A stretch of DNA of 64,000 nt from Peromyscus leucopus (lineage: Eukaryota > Chordata > Mammalia > Rodentia > Cricetidae). Shown here piece after piece: positions 47,850-60,029 of the stretch; within the stretch, counting starts at the first letter, position 1; each line of letters begins with the position of its first letter. The DNA is taken from assembly GCF_004664715.2 (NCBI RefSeq), contig NC_051075.1, forward strand, positions 29,470,504-29,534,503. Direction: 5' to 3'. The notes beneath the pieces are model-generated. The model was not told the DNA's origin and searched no databases. It saw nothing but the letters and a program-made list of their open reading frames with translations. The translations under genes and the position numbers were made by a program.

Positions 47850-47995
47850 TGGGATTTATTACTTTTTATTATTGTTACACACATATATATATATACATAT
47901 AAACATGACCTGCTGAGTCTATTGTATATTATGACTAAACACTTGGTATTGGATAAACAATCTGTTCTCTTCATTTCAACCAAGTGTGGCTTTCT
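47850..47995 (-). repeat. Lx-type LINE-1 3' UTR fragment (antisense)
   Basis: acctgctgagtctattgtat and aacacttggtattggataaa match, in reverse, the Lx UTR part that sits next to the piece at 46050-46175. Confidence 0.65.
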
Positions 47996-49038
47996 TTAAC
48001 TGTCTAGGTCTGCTACCAAAGGGAGCTTCTTTGCTGAGGAGTTAGAGATAAACTTCTCACTAGCTTCTAACTGCATTCAGAATGTAGTTAGAAATCACAC
48101 GTCGTTTTTAATTCAGGAGTCCATGAGAAATTCTCTTGAAGGTATCTAATTTCTACTCTCTTGCATTTCAGACCCACAGCCTTGAGAAATGCCCATGCAT
48201 TATCTTCATGTCACCTTCTCTTTTATCTAATTTACCTAGTGGTCCGTCAGTGGCTAACAAGGAGGATGCTAGCCTTATGTCTGTTTGGTGCTGCAATTCT
48301 GCTTTTAGATATGCGAGTCACTTCTAAGCAATTCAGCTCCAAGTTTCTTTATATATGGTAGTGACCATGCAACAGCTTCCATAGTTTGCTGACATTCTTG
48401 TCCTAAGTGTGCTGATCTCAAGTACTGCAATGCATTCCATAGTTCTTCAAGATTAAAATGCTTGAAAATAATAATTCTAAAGCTTGACATCCTTGTATAT
48501 TTCTTAAACAAAAGAAAACAGATAGATGGTTTTATAATTCTCATAGTGCTAGTGCTTTCCACTAGTATTTTATTCAGGAACAAACATGTGGCCAGAAAGA
48601 AGATCAATGGTATGTTTACTTCAGTCTTCTCTATGGAAGAGGCTTTTGCATATTAAGTTTAAAGAAAACAAAGGAAAGGGACAGGGAGTGTGATTATCCA
48701 GAAGAGACTAGCATAGGAGAGATAAGGAGTAGCATTGAGATAATTTATAGAACTATATAATAAGGTTGAATTTAGAAATATCTAATCTAACTCCTAAATT
48801 CTGCTAAGAACCCACCAGGGCTTTTCTTCTCGTACATACTCATTATTCTAATTGACCATATTAATTATTTGGCAGTGAGAAGCATTTTAAATGAATAAGA
48901 GGTGATAAACATCAGAAATTAAAAGAAAAACATCATCCATGGCTAACACTTTTGGACTTTGCAGTTTAAGGGCAGTTAGTACATGGATGAACTTTGGCAA
49001 ACTCCTTGCCACTTTTACTCTCGTGTTTGTTGTTGTTT
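47996..49038. other. No gene or repeat recognised
   Basis: No repeat landmark. Small frames of 60-100 codons only. Confidence 0.45.
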
Positions 49039-49198
49039 TGTTTTTTTTTTTTTTTTTTGAGACAGGGTTTCTCTGTGTAGTTTTGGTGCCCATCCTGGAT
49101 CTTGCTCTGTAGACCAGGCTGGCCTCAAATTCACAGAGATCCACCTGGCTCTGCCTCCCGAGTGCTGGGATTAAAGGTGTGTGCCACCTCAGCCAGAC
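49039..49198 (-). repeat. B1 SINE
   Basis: Reverse-oriented: T tail, gagacagggtttctctgtgt, agttttggtgcccatcctgg, accaggctggcctcaaattc, gagtgctgggattaaaggtg. It has the same cricetid-type inner block as 3397-3576. Confidence 0.95.
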
Positions 49199-50237
49199 TA
49201 GAAGTTTTGACATAAATGTGATTTCCTTAATAAAAGAAACTAGTACTAGGCAGAACTGTTTATGTGTAGGAGAACAGCATATTTTCTCAGTAGGCTACTT
49301 CCAGTTAATAGTCTGGATCCAATCGTTATTCACTTAAATTATAGAATGTAGTTCTCACTTTTATGATGCATTTTTTTTGTTCATTGAAAATATAAATTCA
49401 ATTACTTTACCATGGTAAAGTTCGTTTTTCACACCTGGTCTAAGTTAAAATAAAAATGGCAGTTACCAACATGGTGAGAAAATTCCTGTGTCAAAATTAA
49501 GATACTGTTCACATATGTGTATGTCACACATATTTCTCATTAAAATATTTCTTCAGAGATTTTTTTATGCTTAAATATTATTGAGTTTTTTGCTATATCA
49601 TTTTATAAATGCCCCTGCATTTCTAACATTAATTGAAAGAGCACTAAAAAATCAGGAAGTTAAAATTTTACAGAGTACAATGGTTATAAATGTTTTGTAT
49701 GGATTTATTTAGGTACTTCTGAAATGATTGATTAGTGTACTAGTGTGCATTTAATTGGTAGTCTTAGTTTCGTTCATTTTGTCCCATCCCTAAAACAGAT
49801 TGTTGCTATAGGAAATCAAATATCATTTGGAAGAGTTATAGAGTCTGTGCACTCTCATAGAATCTTCTCCATGGCAGAAAGCCTTTTCAAGATCCTCATA
49901 ATTAGCAATGGAACCAATGAAGTGTTTTGTGTCCTGTGACATCCACATCACTTAACAAAGGTATCTCTTTAACATTCCTAGTGAATATTCTAAAGCATTT
50001 TTTGCTACTTTTGATAAATGGATGAATCATAGTTTGTATTTTGAATTTTCTTTTTGTAATGACACAGGGACATTGTAAATTCCAGACATGCCTGACTGTG
50101 ATGAAAGAATAAAAGATAGGCCTAATTTTCTGCCAGTAAAAATACTCAGATTATATTCTTTCAAAGACTTATAGTCTAGAAATTGTTCACATGAGGGAAT
50201 CAATATGAGCAGAAAAAAAGTCTTTAAAATAGAGATT
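49199..50237. other. No gene or repeat recognised
   Basis: A/T-rich DNA with no readable feature. Confidence 0.45.
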
Positions 50238-50455
50238 TATTTTTACTTGTGTGTGTAGTGTGTATGTGTGTGTATGTTTGTATGCATGGCACAAGAATGA
50301 ACTACCCATGGAATTCAAAAGAAGATATCAGATCCTCTGGAGCTAGACTATCATGTGTTTGTGAGCTATGTTATGTAAGTACTTGGTACTGAACTCAGGT
50401 TCTTTGGAAGATCAATAAGTATTTGCAACTTCTGTGCCATCTCTTTTGTCTCAGA
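50238..50455 (-). repeat. Diverged B2/B3 SINE
   Basis: Reverse order: TG-rich 3' end, tcagatcctctggagctaga, gtgtttgtgagctatgttat, tactgaactcaggttctttg, tgtgccatctcttttgtctc. Old and diverged. Confidence 0.7.
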
Positions 50456-50702
50456 AAAAGGGAAATCTTTTATCTGTTAAAACTTTTCCATGGAATTATG
50501 GGTTCCATGACTAGTCACAGGTCAAAAGTTGAGAATCCAGATAAGAGGTTCTATTTGGGGGCAAAGGCATGGGTGGGCAAGAGGGATAGTTTGCCTAACT
50601 CAATATGAGTAAATGAACTCTTCCTACAGTTTGACATAAATATCCACAGTCCATATTCCTAGAAGACTATGAGTATAGGATGGTTCAACATTTTAATGGA
50701 GG

Positions 50703-50905
50703 TGTGCAGAACTCTTTTTTTATATATATTACTTATTTTACTTTATGTGCATTGGTGTAAAGGTGTCAGATCCCCCTGGAACTGGAGTTACAGAAAATTG
50801 TGAGCTGTCATGTGGGTGCTGAGAATTGAACCCAGGTCCTCTGGAAGAGCAGCCAGTGCTCTTAACCACTGAGCCATCTCTTCCATCCCATGTGTAGAAC
50901 TCTTT
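50703..50905 (-). repeat. B2/B3 SINE with 15-bp target duplication
   Basis: The reverse-oriented SINE (50718-50890) carries cagatccccctggaactgga, gtgagctgtcatgtgggtgc, ggtcctctggaagagcagcc and accactgagccatctcttcc. The flanks tgtgcagaactcttt (50703-50717) and tgtgtagaactcttt (50891-50905) differ by one base. Confidence 0.94.
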
Positions 50906-50975
50906 AAACAAGTGGATTCTATTATTTTACATTTAAACCACATCTTTATAGTCTAATGGAAATTGTGTTAAAATT

Positions 50976-51185
50976 AAAGAGTTTTTGATGCAGCAGGGAG
51001 GGGCTTGGTCCTGCCTCAACTTGGTATGCCAGACTGTGTTGACTCCCCAAGAGAGGCTTTATGCCCTATCAGGAGGGCATGGGAGTGGGTGGGTGTGAAG
51101 TTTGGGGGAGTAGGAGAAGGAGAAACTGTCGCTAGTATGTAAAATGAAAATATTTAAATATATATAAGAGAAAAAAAAGAGTTTT
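50976..51185 (+). mobile_element. Short 5'-truncated LINE-1 3' end with 10-bp target duplication
   Basis: aaagagtttt flanks the unit at 50976-50985 and 51176-51185. The insert carries gggaggggcttggtcctgcc, ggtatgccagactgtgttga, a G-rich tract and gctagtatgtaaaatgaaaa. Confidence 0.87.
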
Positions 51186-51344
51186 AGCTCTGATAATTTA
51201 TATTTAACATTTTTATCAAACCAAATATGGCATAAGCTGTGTGGGTAGGCTAGATAAAGGTATAATTATATGATGGAGTTTAGTTTAGAGAAATGTAATC
51301 TGATTTCTGCTTGAGATTTAGGCTGCTACTCTTTATTTTTTTTT

Positions 51345-51560
51345 TTATGACCCTTCTATGTGAGCCCATTTTCAGGTTCCTAGTGGCTTTATCCAGCAGG
51401 TCTGCATAGGGAGGATGATTGGACCACAGGCCTGAGTGTAGGTGTCTGAGATGGGAGATGGTCTGCACTTGACTGTGCTGGGGGGAGGTCTTTTGCTTCA
51501 TCCCTTGGCATTCCTTTATATACCCTAGGGCAGAGACAGTCTGGGCCTGATGGAATAGGT
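51345..51560 (+). mobile_element. LTR fragment sharing a U3 module with 43609-43743
   Basis: From 51353 to 51480 the sequence matches the 43609-43743 module in opposite orientation (gagcccatt, cagcaggtctgcatag, gatggtctgcactt). After tgtgctggggggaggtctttt it continues into a different body with a TATA-like TTTATATA at 51515-51522. So the same U3 start is joined to a different promoter region. The 3' limit is uncertain, and T/C-rich sequence to about 51750 may belong to it. A minus-strand frame of 73 codons here is incidental. Confidence 0.55.
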
Positions 51561-52501
51561 TCCAGATCCCCTCGAGTCTATCCTGTATTTTCTGTCTTTT
51601 TCTCTCCCCTCTAAACCCTTCTATCTAATATTTCCTGCTGCTCCTACTCAAGAGCACTCTGGGGGAAATATGAGGGTGGTGGGTAGCCCCCCTCCAACAT
51701 CCTTCCTAAATTTCCCATAAACACCCATGAAGATTGGATCAGTGTGTTCTAATTGTCCTTACCTTTGGCTTACTAGTGATCTGCTTTTTCTGACTTCTTT
51801 GAATTGGAACTAGACACTGGTATTTTCAATTCTGACTAATACTGGCAGCCCTTGGACATTTCTCCTGACAGTTGCACCTGTTTATCATCATGATTTGATT
51901 CAGAAAATACAAGTTCCTTTTAATAATCCACTGCGGACATCCTAGCTGTACTCATTAGGGCTGCAGAGCTACTGCTTGCATACCGAACCTCACCTCGACA
52001 CCGTTACTTTTCATTTGGTTGCTGCAACCCTGCATCATTACTGGGCATACAATGTAGGACAGGTGATTTAATTTCTTATGTCTTAGTCCTCACCTATAGC
52101 TAACATCCAAATGATGAGAGTTTATGGCATATTTGGCTGCCTGAAGAATTAATGAATTAATGCTAGAAACTGTTTAGAGGAGTGTAATGTTAGCAGTAAT
52201 GATTGCTGCTTAAGTGTTGCCATTTTTATAGGCATCAAATTAGAACTATTATTTGCATTTAGCTCTTCATTATATTGCATATTAAGGTACTACAACATAC
52301 ATTTCTTTAATGAACCTTTCATTTTCATCCCATGTTATCTACTATTTGGCATCTGGGACCTAAATGTTTGTTGTTTGTTTTTCTTTCCTTCCATGTAGCA
52401 CTGCCTTTCTTATCTGATAGTACTATTTAGCTGAATAAAATGATGTTCATCAGTAGAATTTTTCCCCAGGATAATATAAAAATTATGACCTTAATTACTC
52501 A
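51561..52501. other. No gene recognised
   Basis: C/T-rich to about 51750, possibly retroviral leader or LTR sequence, then unique-looking DNA. Confidence 0.4.
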
Positions 52502-52918
52502 TTTCCTTAATTAGGGTTTCTATTGTTGATGTGAAATACCATAACTAAAAGCAGTGTGAGGAGGAAAGGATTTATTTCATTTCCCAACTTTTAGGTCACA
52601 CTCCATCTCTGAGTAAAGCCAGGGCAGAAACTCAAGGCAGGAACATGGAGGCAAGATCTGAAACAAAGGCAATTGAAGGGGATTGCTTATAAACGTGCTC
52701 CTCATGGCTTGCTCGGCCAGCCTGCTTACAGCATCCAGCACCACCAGCCCAGGTGTGGGACTGCCTACAGTGAACTAGGCTCTCCAACGTCAATTATCAA
52801 TCAAGAAAATGTCGACAGCTTGTCCATAGACCAATCTGGTGGGAGCATTTTCTCAACTATTTTCCTCTTCTAAAATAACTATAGCTTGTGTTAAGTTGAT
52901 ATGAAACTAGCCAGCATA
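52502..52918 (+). repeat. LTR-like rodent repeat (5-bp-duplication class, name uncertain)
   Basis: Full-length order: ccttaattagggtttctatt, aggatttatttcatttccca, tcctcatggcttgctcggcc, atcaatcaagaaaatgtcga, tagcttgtgttaagttgata, aaactagccagcata. The same family as 58300-58862, where a 5-bp duplication can be read. Confidence 0.8.
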
Positions 52919-53408
52919 CTTATCTTTCAGTTTTTAGCTACTGCCCTGAAAAGCTTCAGAATTTTTCCAGCCTAAATGCTGCACATAGGCAGCTTTTCAA
53001 ATTACTTATTGTTATATTTTTAGTAATATTTATTTTATTACTTATTATTTTTAAAATAAATTTCTTCTTAAATATTAGGTAGTTAGTTGTAGATTTAAAA
53101 TATGTTTAATATTTTTATTTCTATTCATACCAAACAGAGCTTACAAATTAATGGATATTCTAACAAATACATGGATCCAAGGACACCATGAATTGATGCC
53201 ATTCAGCACCAGTAACTTTTCTGTTGACATCCAAACTGGATTTTAATTTTCTAAACATCCTACTCATAGATAAATGAAAATATGTAAATGTGTACATCCC
53301 AGATAATGATGTTGAGATAATGATGTATCTATATAATGAATAGAAGAAAAAATTGAAAATGAAAACCAATGGCTTTAGATAGATAGTAGATAAAACTAAA
53401 TGAGGACG

Positions 53409-53831
53409 AGTGTGCTGGCTAGTTTTATATTAACTTGAAACAAGCTAGAGTCATTTGTAAAGAGGGAACTTCAGTTGAGAAAATGCCCCTGTCTTAGTTA
53501 TGGTTTTCATTGGTGTGAAGAGACACTATGACCATGGCAACTCTTATAAAGGAAACATTTAATTGGGATGGCTTGCTTAGAGTTTCAGAGATTCAGTCCA
53601 TTATCATGATGATGGGGAGCTTGGCAGCATGCAGGCAGACATGATGCTGGAGCTGAGAGTCCAACGTCTTGCAGGCAAGAGGAAGTTGACTGACTGTCGC
53701 ACTGAGGGAAGGTTGAACAAAAGAGATCTCAAAGTCCACCCTCACAACAACACACTTCAACCAACATGATCACACCTCCTAATAGTGCCACTCCCTTTAG
53801 GGGCAATTTTCTTTCAAGTCACCACAGCCTC
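53409..53831. mobile_element. LTR-like repeat fragment (antisense) with a second solo LTR inserted
   Basis: From 53409 to 53489 is the reversed 3' end of the family at 52502 (tgtgctggctagttttatat, ttgagaaaatgcccc). A second unit, 53490-53826 (337 bp), begins TGTCTTAGTTATGG and ends GTCACCACA in plus orientation. The pentamers gcccc (53485-53489) and gcctc (53827-53831) flank it with one mismatch, and the host resumes as gcctctaccatg. A 5-bp duplication with TG...CA ends points to an ERVL/MaLR-type LTR. Confidence 0.7.
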
Positions 53832-54085
53832 TACCATGTAATGCAAGTATGAAGTTATTTTGTTAGACTCAAATGAATTAATTGTAAAATATATCATGAA
53901 AAATAGGCAGCCACCTAGCAAAAAACAAATAACTTATTAATAAATAAAGGTGAAAACACAAAGAAAAGTGTGAATCCATATCTGATATCATACAATAAAA
54001 TGTACAAGTATCACATCTTGAGACAAAATATGAAAAAAAATTTTAGGAAACAAATCTGACAGATTCTCAATTCAGAAATGTGAAC
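53832..54085. other. No feature recognised
   Basis: A/T-rich interval. It probably includes the 3' edge of the Capns1 retrocopy, whose tail I could not place exactly. Confidence 0.4.
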
Positions 54086-54089
54086 TTTA

Positions 54090-55200
54090 TGTCTAACCAT
54101 ATGTGCTAGGGTGCACAAGGACAATAGCGTTGCTTGCAGAACTGAGACAGAGCCCTTGGGACATGGAAGCAACAGAAGTGCTAGACTTGGTTCAGGTACA
54201 GGAGAGAGGTAATGGACAGGGTGTGGGACAGTATGAGCATCACAGGCTGCCATGTTTTAGAGCCAGGGATAACTCAGTGTTTGGTATGATAGGGCTTTGG
54301 CCACTGATGGGAAGCTGGGCATGAGGACTTGGAGAAGAGATGGCTACTGGTAGAAAGACTTGATCATAAAAAGGGACTGTTGCCTGTGTCAGGGTCCAAG
54401 GTGGCTCCAATGTGATCAGTGAGGCAGCAGCTCTGAGGTTCCCATTCAGGAAGACATTGTCAACTGCAGCCACCTCTGATCACCTGGATCTGTTCCATGA
54501 CAATTTGGTGAAGATACTCAAGGGAACAGAACACGACATCCAACCTGAGCATGTAGCTGATGTAGCTGTTACTTTCATGTCCTCAATCTCATCTCAGCAG
54601 CCAGGATGATCTTATTGTAGAGATGTTGGATCAGAAGGAATCCTCCAACTCGAAGGGAGTTTGCTGCTATACATGGTCCCAGAATGGTCAGCATCAAACT
54701 GATTGTCTATCGCCTGCCATTTTTCAATGTTCTGGGGGTATCTGAAATCCTTATGGCCCAACTTGCCTGTGTGTCGCTAACCATCATGCTGTGACATGTG
54801 TCAGTATGGATGATATCTGTTTTCAGATCTGGGTGTCTGTCATGATCTTGTTAAAGATGTCCATGAGCTCTGTGCTCTGACACCCATAATATCTCCATTC
54901 AGCTAGGCAAAAGTCTCCAGAATTGTCTTACTGTCACTGACTTCAATCTTGGAGTGATGGCTGCATATGTGCAGGATCTCAATTGCCTACTTCATAGTGC
55001 CCAATCCCTATTTGATAGAACCCAATAGGTTCATGGCCATTCCTCCATCTTCATCTCCTCCTCCAATTCTCTTGTCCATTGAGCCATTGGTCACAGCTCT
55101 GCTAATCAGGTCTTCCAACACATTACCTAGATCCCAGGCCAGACAGTCCCTCCTTCAAGAACTAATTAGCCAGGAGCATGATTGCAGATCAGACTCTATA
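54090..55200 (-). pseudogene. Capns1: Processed pseudogene of calpain small subunit 1
   Basis: The minus strand carries a full-length intronless copy of the calpain regulatory subunit mRNA. The start codon is at 55177-55179 and the peptide begins MLLAN-stop-FLKE, like the parent's N-terminus. A decayed glycine-rich region follows (VLEDLISRAVTNG; IGGGDEDGGMAMNLLGSIK). Then come the penta-EF-hand parts: STELMDIFNKIM at 54841-54876, EKWQAIDNQFDADHSGT around 54675-54732, and the end QLTMSS-stop at 54446-54448. The parent's C-terminus is a very similar QLTMYS. The sequence 54100-54445 resembles the parent 3' UTR. In-frame stops and several frame shifts destroy the frame. The parent gene has many introns, so their absence marks retrocopying by LINE-1. 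Capns2, itself a retrogene, is a less likely source because the N-terminal NVLGGLISG-like part fits Capns1. Confidence 0.9.
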
Positions 55201-58200
55201 GAGAAAAAGGGACTCTTTTCTTTTTTACTACCAGACATCATTTGTTTTATAATGATGCATTCCATTGCATAGTACTTCATTTCTTTAACACTCTGTATTT
55301 TAAAGATTGTATTTTATTATTTTGTGGTAACCTGAACTTTCTCTACTTCATGAGCAAAATTTTAATTAGTCAAATGGGACATTAGAGTACAATTTCATAA
55401 AAATATTGTAAATAGTTTTGAATTAGTATTTGATTATATAGGTTTCCCTTACTACAAAGAGATTTAATTTCCTCATATCAGAATTGTAGAGAATAGAATG
55501 TCTACAATATTTCAGTCATTAAATTAATATTCTCACATAATCATATAATTTACAAATTAATCATATTCATCATAGTTATCTGATATTAGTTATATTTTTA
55601 TATTGTCTCAAAATTATCTCAATACGAAATTACTAATCATTTAATTCTAAAATTGATGAACAATCGGCTATAATTTTCTCATTAAAAGATCTTTTTCCCC
55701 ACTTTGAGCAAAACCTTTCTTTGCTATCATAATGCATTGGAGACTGTCTACATTAGTTTTTTGTTTCAGTTTCTTCACTGCAGTCTCTCTTCAAGCAATA
55801 ATCATAGTAACCCTTCAAACAAACTGCCTAACATCTAACATACTTCTTTCTTGTATTACTGCTAATTCAAGAACTTCCAATAGCATATAGTGGTTTGTAG
55901 GAGAGATCAGATACTTCATACCCAACTTTATATTCAATACTTACTTACTTACTACATTGATGTACTCAAAGTCTCATGTTCTTAATTCTTCTGAACTTAG
56001 TTTTCTGTCCCAAAGTTTGGCTTCTCTAAGTAACCCAGTTCAAATGCTTCTTCTCAAGATGTTTTAGCTTATTTATTTGTAAATGCTCCATTAATAAACA
56101 TTTTTTCTAGGTAAATATTGTTGAAATTAAATGAAGTCAGCATATGTAAAATTCTTTGGGAATATATTTAACATTTAGTAAGCAGAATGCAAATACTAAC
56201 TACTTTTATTCTTTGCCTCTTCTGTTCCTCTGGGTCTCCTGGGTTGGATTCTGTTTCTCCTCTTCTCCTTTGGTGAAGATTCTGTATCTTCAAAGCATGC
56301 AAGTGTCTCCTTTCTGACTTCCTCTGCACTTCATTCAGGTCTCTAATAGCTCAGGAGCAAATATTGCTTTTGTGTGTTAATTGAGCACTTCTTGAGAATA
56401 GAGATTATACATTAACTGTTCTAATCCATCTATCACCTGCCTAGACTTAGTTCACAAGTGCAATAAAATGGCAATTATCTTATATAATTCTCACTTGGAC
56501 TTAAAGTGAAAACAAACAAACAAAAAATCTTGAAACAATTTAATTATAGCTGTCCAAATGTCTTTCTGTTTCCACATGAAACTCATTGGATGTTATTTAA
56601 ATATTGGAATATTTATCTTATCAGTGTGCCTCTGGAAGTCCACAAAGCCCAAACAATTTCCTATAGAATTCTCAGTATGTGACAAGCTACATTTTTTTAG
56701 AACAAGTTGTGGATCACTGAATGTTCAGAACCATCTGAATGACATAATTTTTCATCCATTTTTAGATGTATGGATTAAACTAAGAACATCTAATTCAGTC
56801 TACTGTGGATGTTCCCTCATGTTACAAAACATATCTTATTATTTTTCATTTACTTCATGCTTTTAATGTAAAGTCTATTACATCTTATGAGCTCGGTGAA
56901 TGAGATTATAATAATGTCATTTATCATGTTTTAATAGAAATAGAAAATGTAGGAATATTACCTGTCTCCTAAACATTTAACCAAATAGAATTAGCATTTA
57001 AAAATATAAATGGTGGTTGCCTTACTTCCAAATGATGGGGTAAGGCTCTTTGCAGCATTCTCCCCAGAAAAACCTCAATATAGCCAATGGTAGCCATACA
57101 GGGATAATCATTTGATTCTTATGGAAAATACCTCAAGGATAAACAGCACGGGGAGAAGCATCCATTCAAGGGTAGTTACTGTTCATCTTGGCAAACACAA
57201 TAACAAACTCCTCTGAAGCATATCTTACTCTGTCACTCTCACCATCAGTGAGTTCAGGTTAGAAAAATTCTATCATTGACAAAAGCATCCAAGAAAGAGA
57301 AGCCTCCCTTTTTCTATATCCAGTTTTGTTCAGTGGTCTACTGAGGGATAGGAGGAGGTTGTAATTGCCATTTCCCTGTTCTATAGGGGTTCTGAGCCCC
57401 CACACACCTGAGTTTTTCTTCTATCTGTTCTCCCAAATGCCTGTTTGTTTCCAAAACCCTCAGGGTGGAAGGGCTATTATAGCAAGCTGAGATCAGAGGC
57501 CTCTATCCCTTAAAGCCACTTTCAGCATCCACTTATTAGATGTTGTCTTGAGATAAGTGGCCATGACCTTTGGTATTCCATTAAGTGAAAAGGACACATC
57601 TTAACCTTAGCATCAGCATCTTTAATTGAAATAGTGGAACACTCTGTGTCTATGCTAGTGTCAAAAACAAGTACATCTTTGTTGAGAGAAGATACATGAC
57701 CATTAAAGCTCTGATATAAGCAAAGTTCTAGGGCAATTAAGATTTTAATTGAGAGAACCAGTGAAAAAAGGCAAAATATGTCATCCTGTCAATTTAGTCA
57801 TTTATTAGGGTGAGAAGGTAGTTAGGCACATGTACTATATTCACCACAAGGGACAGAGTTTGAAATATTCTTCACATGCAATAATGAATATAGGGCAAAA
57901 ATTCTATAGGAACTTTAAAAAAAACACCAACATGTAACAATGAACAACAGGCATTCTGTCTAATAAGTGACTCCTAAGAATCCAGGCTTCACAATATCCT
58001 CAAAAACATCATGTCAGTGTAAAAGATTGTATTTGAGAAAATATTGTCTTGGAAATAAGGGAAAAAGATTGTGCATAATAATAACTTATGGCCAAATACA
58101 AGCAAAATGCCAACTCAAAAATATGATGCCAGCCAACAAAGCACATATTTGTCCAATGACAAGTAGAGTAGGCATCCACTGTGATTAGTAGGTGACCTAT

Positions 58201-58294
58201 ACAAATGGAAGGACAAATCTTGAATAATCAGGAAAAAACATAACACAAACAAAACCAGAAAACATATCTAGGCAGGAATAGATTAAACCATATG
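55201..58294. other. About 3.1 kb with no gene or repeat recognised
   Basis: A/T-rich, unique-looking DNA. A 102-codon plus-strand frame at 56558-56866 has no recognisable similarity. Confidence 0.5.
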
Positions 58295-58867
58295 CTCAGT
58301 GTGCTGGCTAGTCTTAGGCTAACTGGACACTCAAGCTATTTATCTGAAAGGAGGGAACCTAAATTGAGAAAATGTCTGCACAAGATCCAACTATAAGGCA
58401 TTTTCTTTCATTTTTCTTTATTAAGAAATTTTCTGCTCACTCCACATACTATTCAAAGATTTCCCCTCCTCCTCCCTCCTCCCATCTCCCAGCCCTCTTT
58501 CCCAAACCTCCCCACATCCCCACATCCCCCAAATCGAGGTCTCCCAAGGAGAGTCAGCAGAGCAAGTGATTGATGGTGGAAGATCCCGCCTATTCTGGGT
58601 GGTGCCATCCCTAGGCTGTGGGTCCTCAGTGTTATAAGAAAGCAGGCTCAGCAATCCAAGAGGAGCAAGTCAGTAAGCAGCACCCCTCCATGGCCTCTGC
58701 ATCAGCTCCTGCTTCCAGATTCCCTCCCTGGTTGAGTTCCTGTCCTGACTTCTTTTGCTGATGAACAGCAACATGGAAGTGTAAGACCAATAAACTCTTT
58801 TTTCCCAATTCACTTTTTGTTAGTGGTATTTTGTTGCAGCAATAGATACCCTAACTAAGACACTCAG
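58295..58867 (-). mobile_element. Solo LTR-like repeat with 5-bp target duplication and nested LINE-1 tail
   Basis: ctcag flanks the unit at 58295-58299 and 58863-58867. The element, 58300-58862, has TG...CA ends. Read on the minus strand it starts TGTCTTAGTTAGGGTATCTA and ends AAGACTAGCCAGCACA. It is the same family as 52502-52918. From about 58400 to 58563 it is interrupted by a LINE-1 3' end on the minus strand (attaagaaattttctgctca, C-rich tract, aggtctcccaaggagagtca). The duplication supports an LTR element of the ERVL/MaLR kind for this whole family. Confidence 0.82.
58400..58563 (-). repeat. LINE-1 3' end nested in LTR
   Basis: Reverse-oriented LINE-1 terminal UTR with T-rich tail and C-rich tract. 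No target duplication was seen. The host repeat resumes at aagtgattgatggtgg. Confidence 0.8.
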
Positions 58868-60029
58868 TTAACAACATAGATTCTGATCGATTCTACCACA
58901 TCTCTAAATAAATAAACTTGTCAAGAAAACATCAGCTGTTACCTAGAGGGGAGGGACAATAGCTAGCATCTCAACAGTCTATCATCAACATATCCAGTTT
59001 GCAGCAAAACCTTAGATATTCAAATGTATAAGAAATCTTAGCCCACATGCATGGCAAAACATATTGGAATATAGAATCCGGCTCTAAAAACCATATGGTA
59101 GAATTAGTAAACAAAGACATTGAAATAGTTGTTATGATCATGTTCAGAAAACTAAATGAGACTAGGCTTTAAACAATTAAATACTAAGTCAAAGAGAGAG
59201 TAAGAATAAGCAAATATAAATACTGAGCAGTGGATATGAGATTCCATTAATAAAAAGTAAGAAAGAAGTAAATTTATAAAGTGTCAAGGAAAATGTGGAG
59301 CATTATTAAACATACTGACATATGCCTAGTGGGAGCACCCAAAGAGGCGAGAAAAGTGCAAAAATACTTCACCCACCAGTGTCCTTCATTGGATTATAAA
59401 ATAAACTTACAATATTTTTAAATAGGAGAAATACATAAAAATCAAAACATGTCTAAACCAAGCCATATGAACCAAGTGTAATTTTATTTTTGAATAGATT
59501 AGATAACCTAAATCAAAAGGCAGAGTTTCTTATAACTGGAAAAAAATAGTCCAATTACAAACTGTCTGTAGGAGTCACACATCATATTAAAATACTTTCC
59601 CTGTTAAAAGGGAAAGAATGGAAAGAATTATGTAAAAAGCAATCAAACAGAGTCATAGGGGATTGCTAAGTAAACACACACATACACATACATACACACA
59701 CATACACATACATACATACTCAAACACACACACACACATACACCCTCACACACACACACACACACACATATACACATACATGCAAACACACACATTTTTA
59801 GAGATACTTAAATGTATTTTATAATGGTTAAAGGTTATTTTATCTGAAAAACATGACAATTATATTCAGTGAAAAACAAAACTTCAAATTAAATTCAGCA
59901 AAATCTATAAGAATTGTGGAAAAAACTAATGTTATTGCAGAGAAAATAGACAATCAGAATACAAATAAGAAATAACCAAAGATAGACCCAAATAACAGAT
60001 TGTTTGTGACTTCAATATCAAACTACTTT
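58868..60029. other. Unique-looking DNA with a CA/CATA microsatellite
   Basis: No gene or interspersed repeat read. An interrupted CA/CATA array lies at 59673-59794. Confidence 0.5.
59673..59794. repeat. Interrupted (CA)n/(CATA)n microsatellite
   Basis: CA units mixed with TACATA blocks and short interruptions over about 120 bases. Confidence 0.95.
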
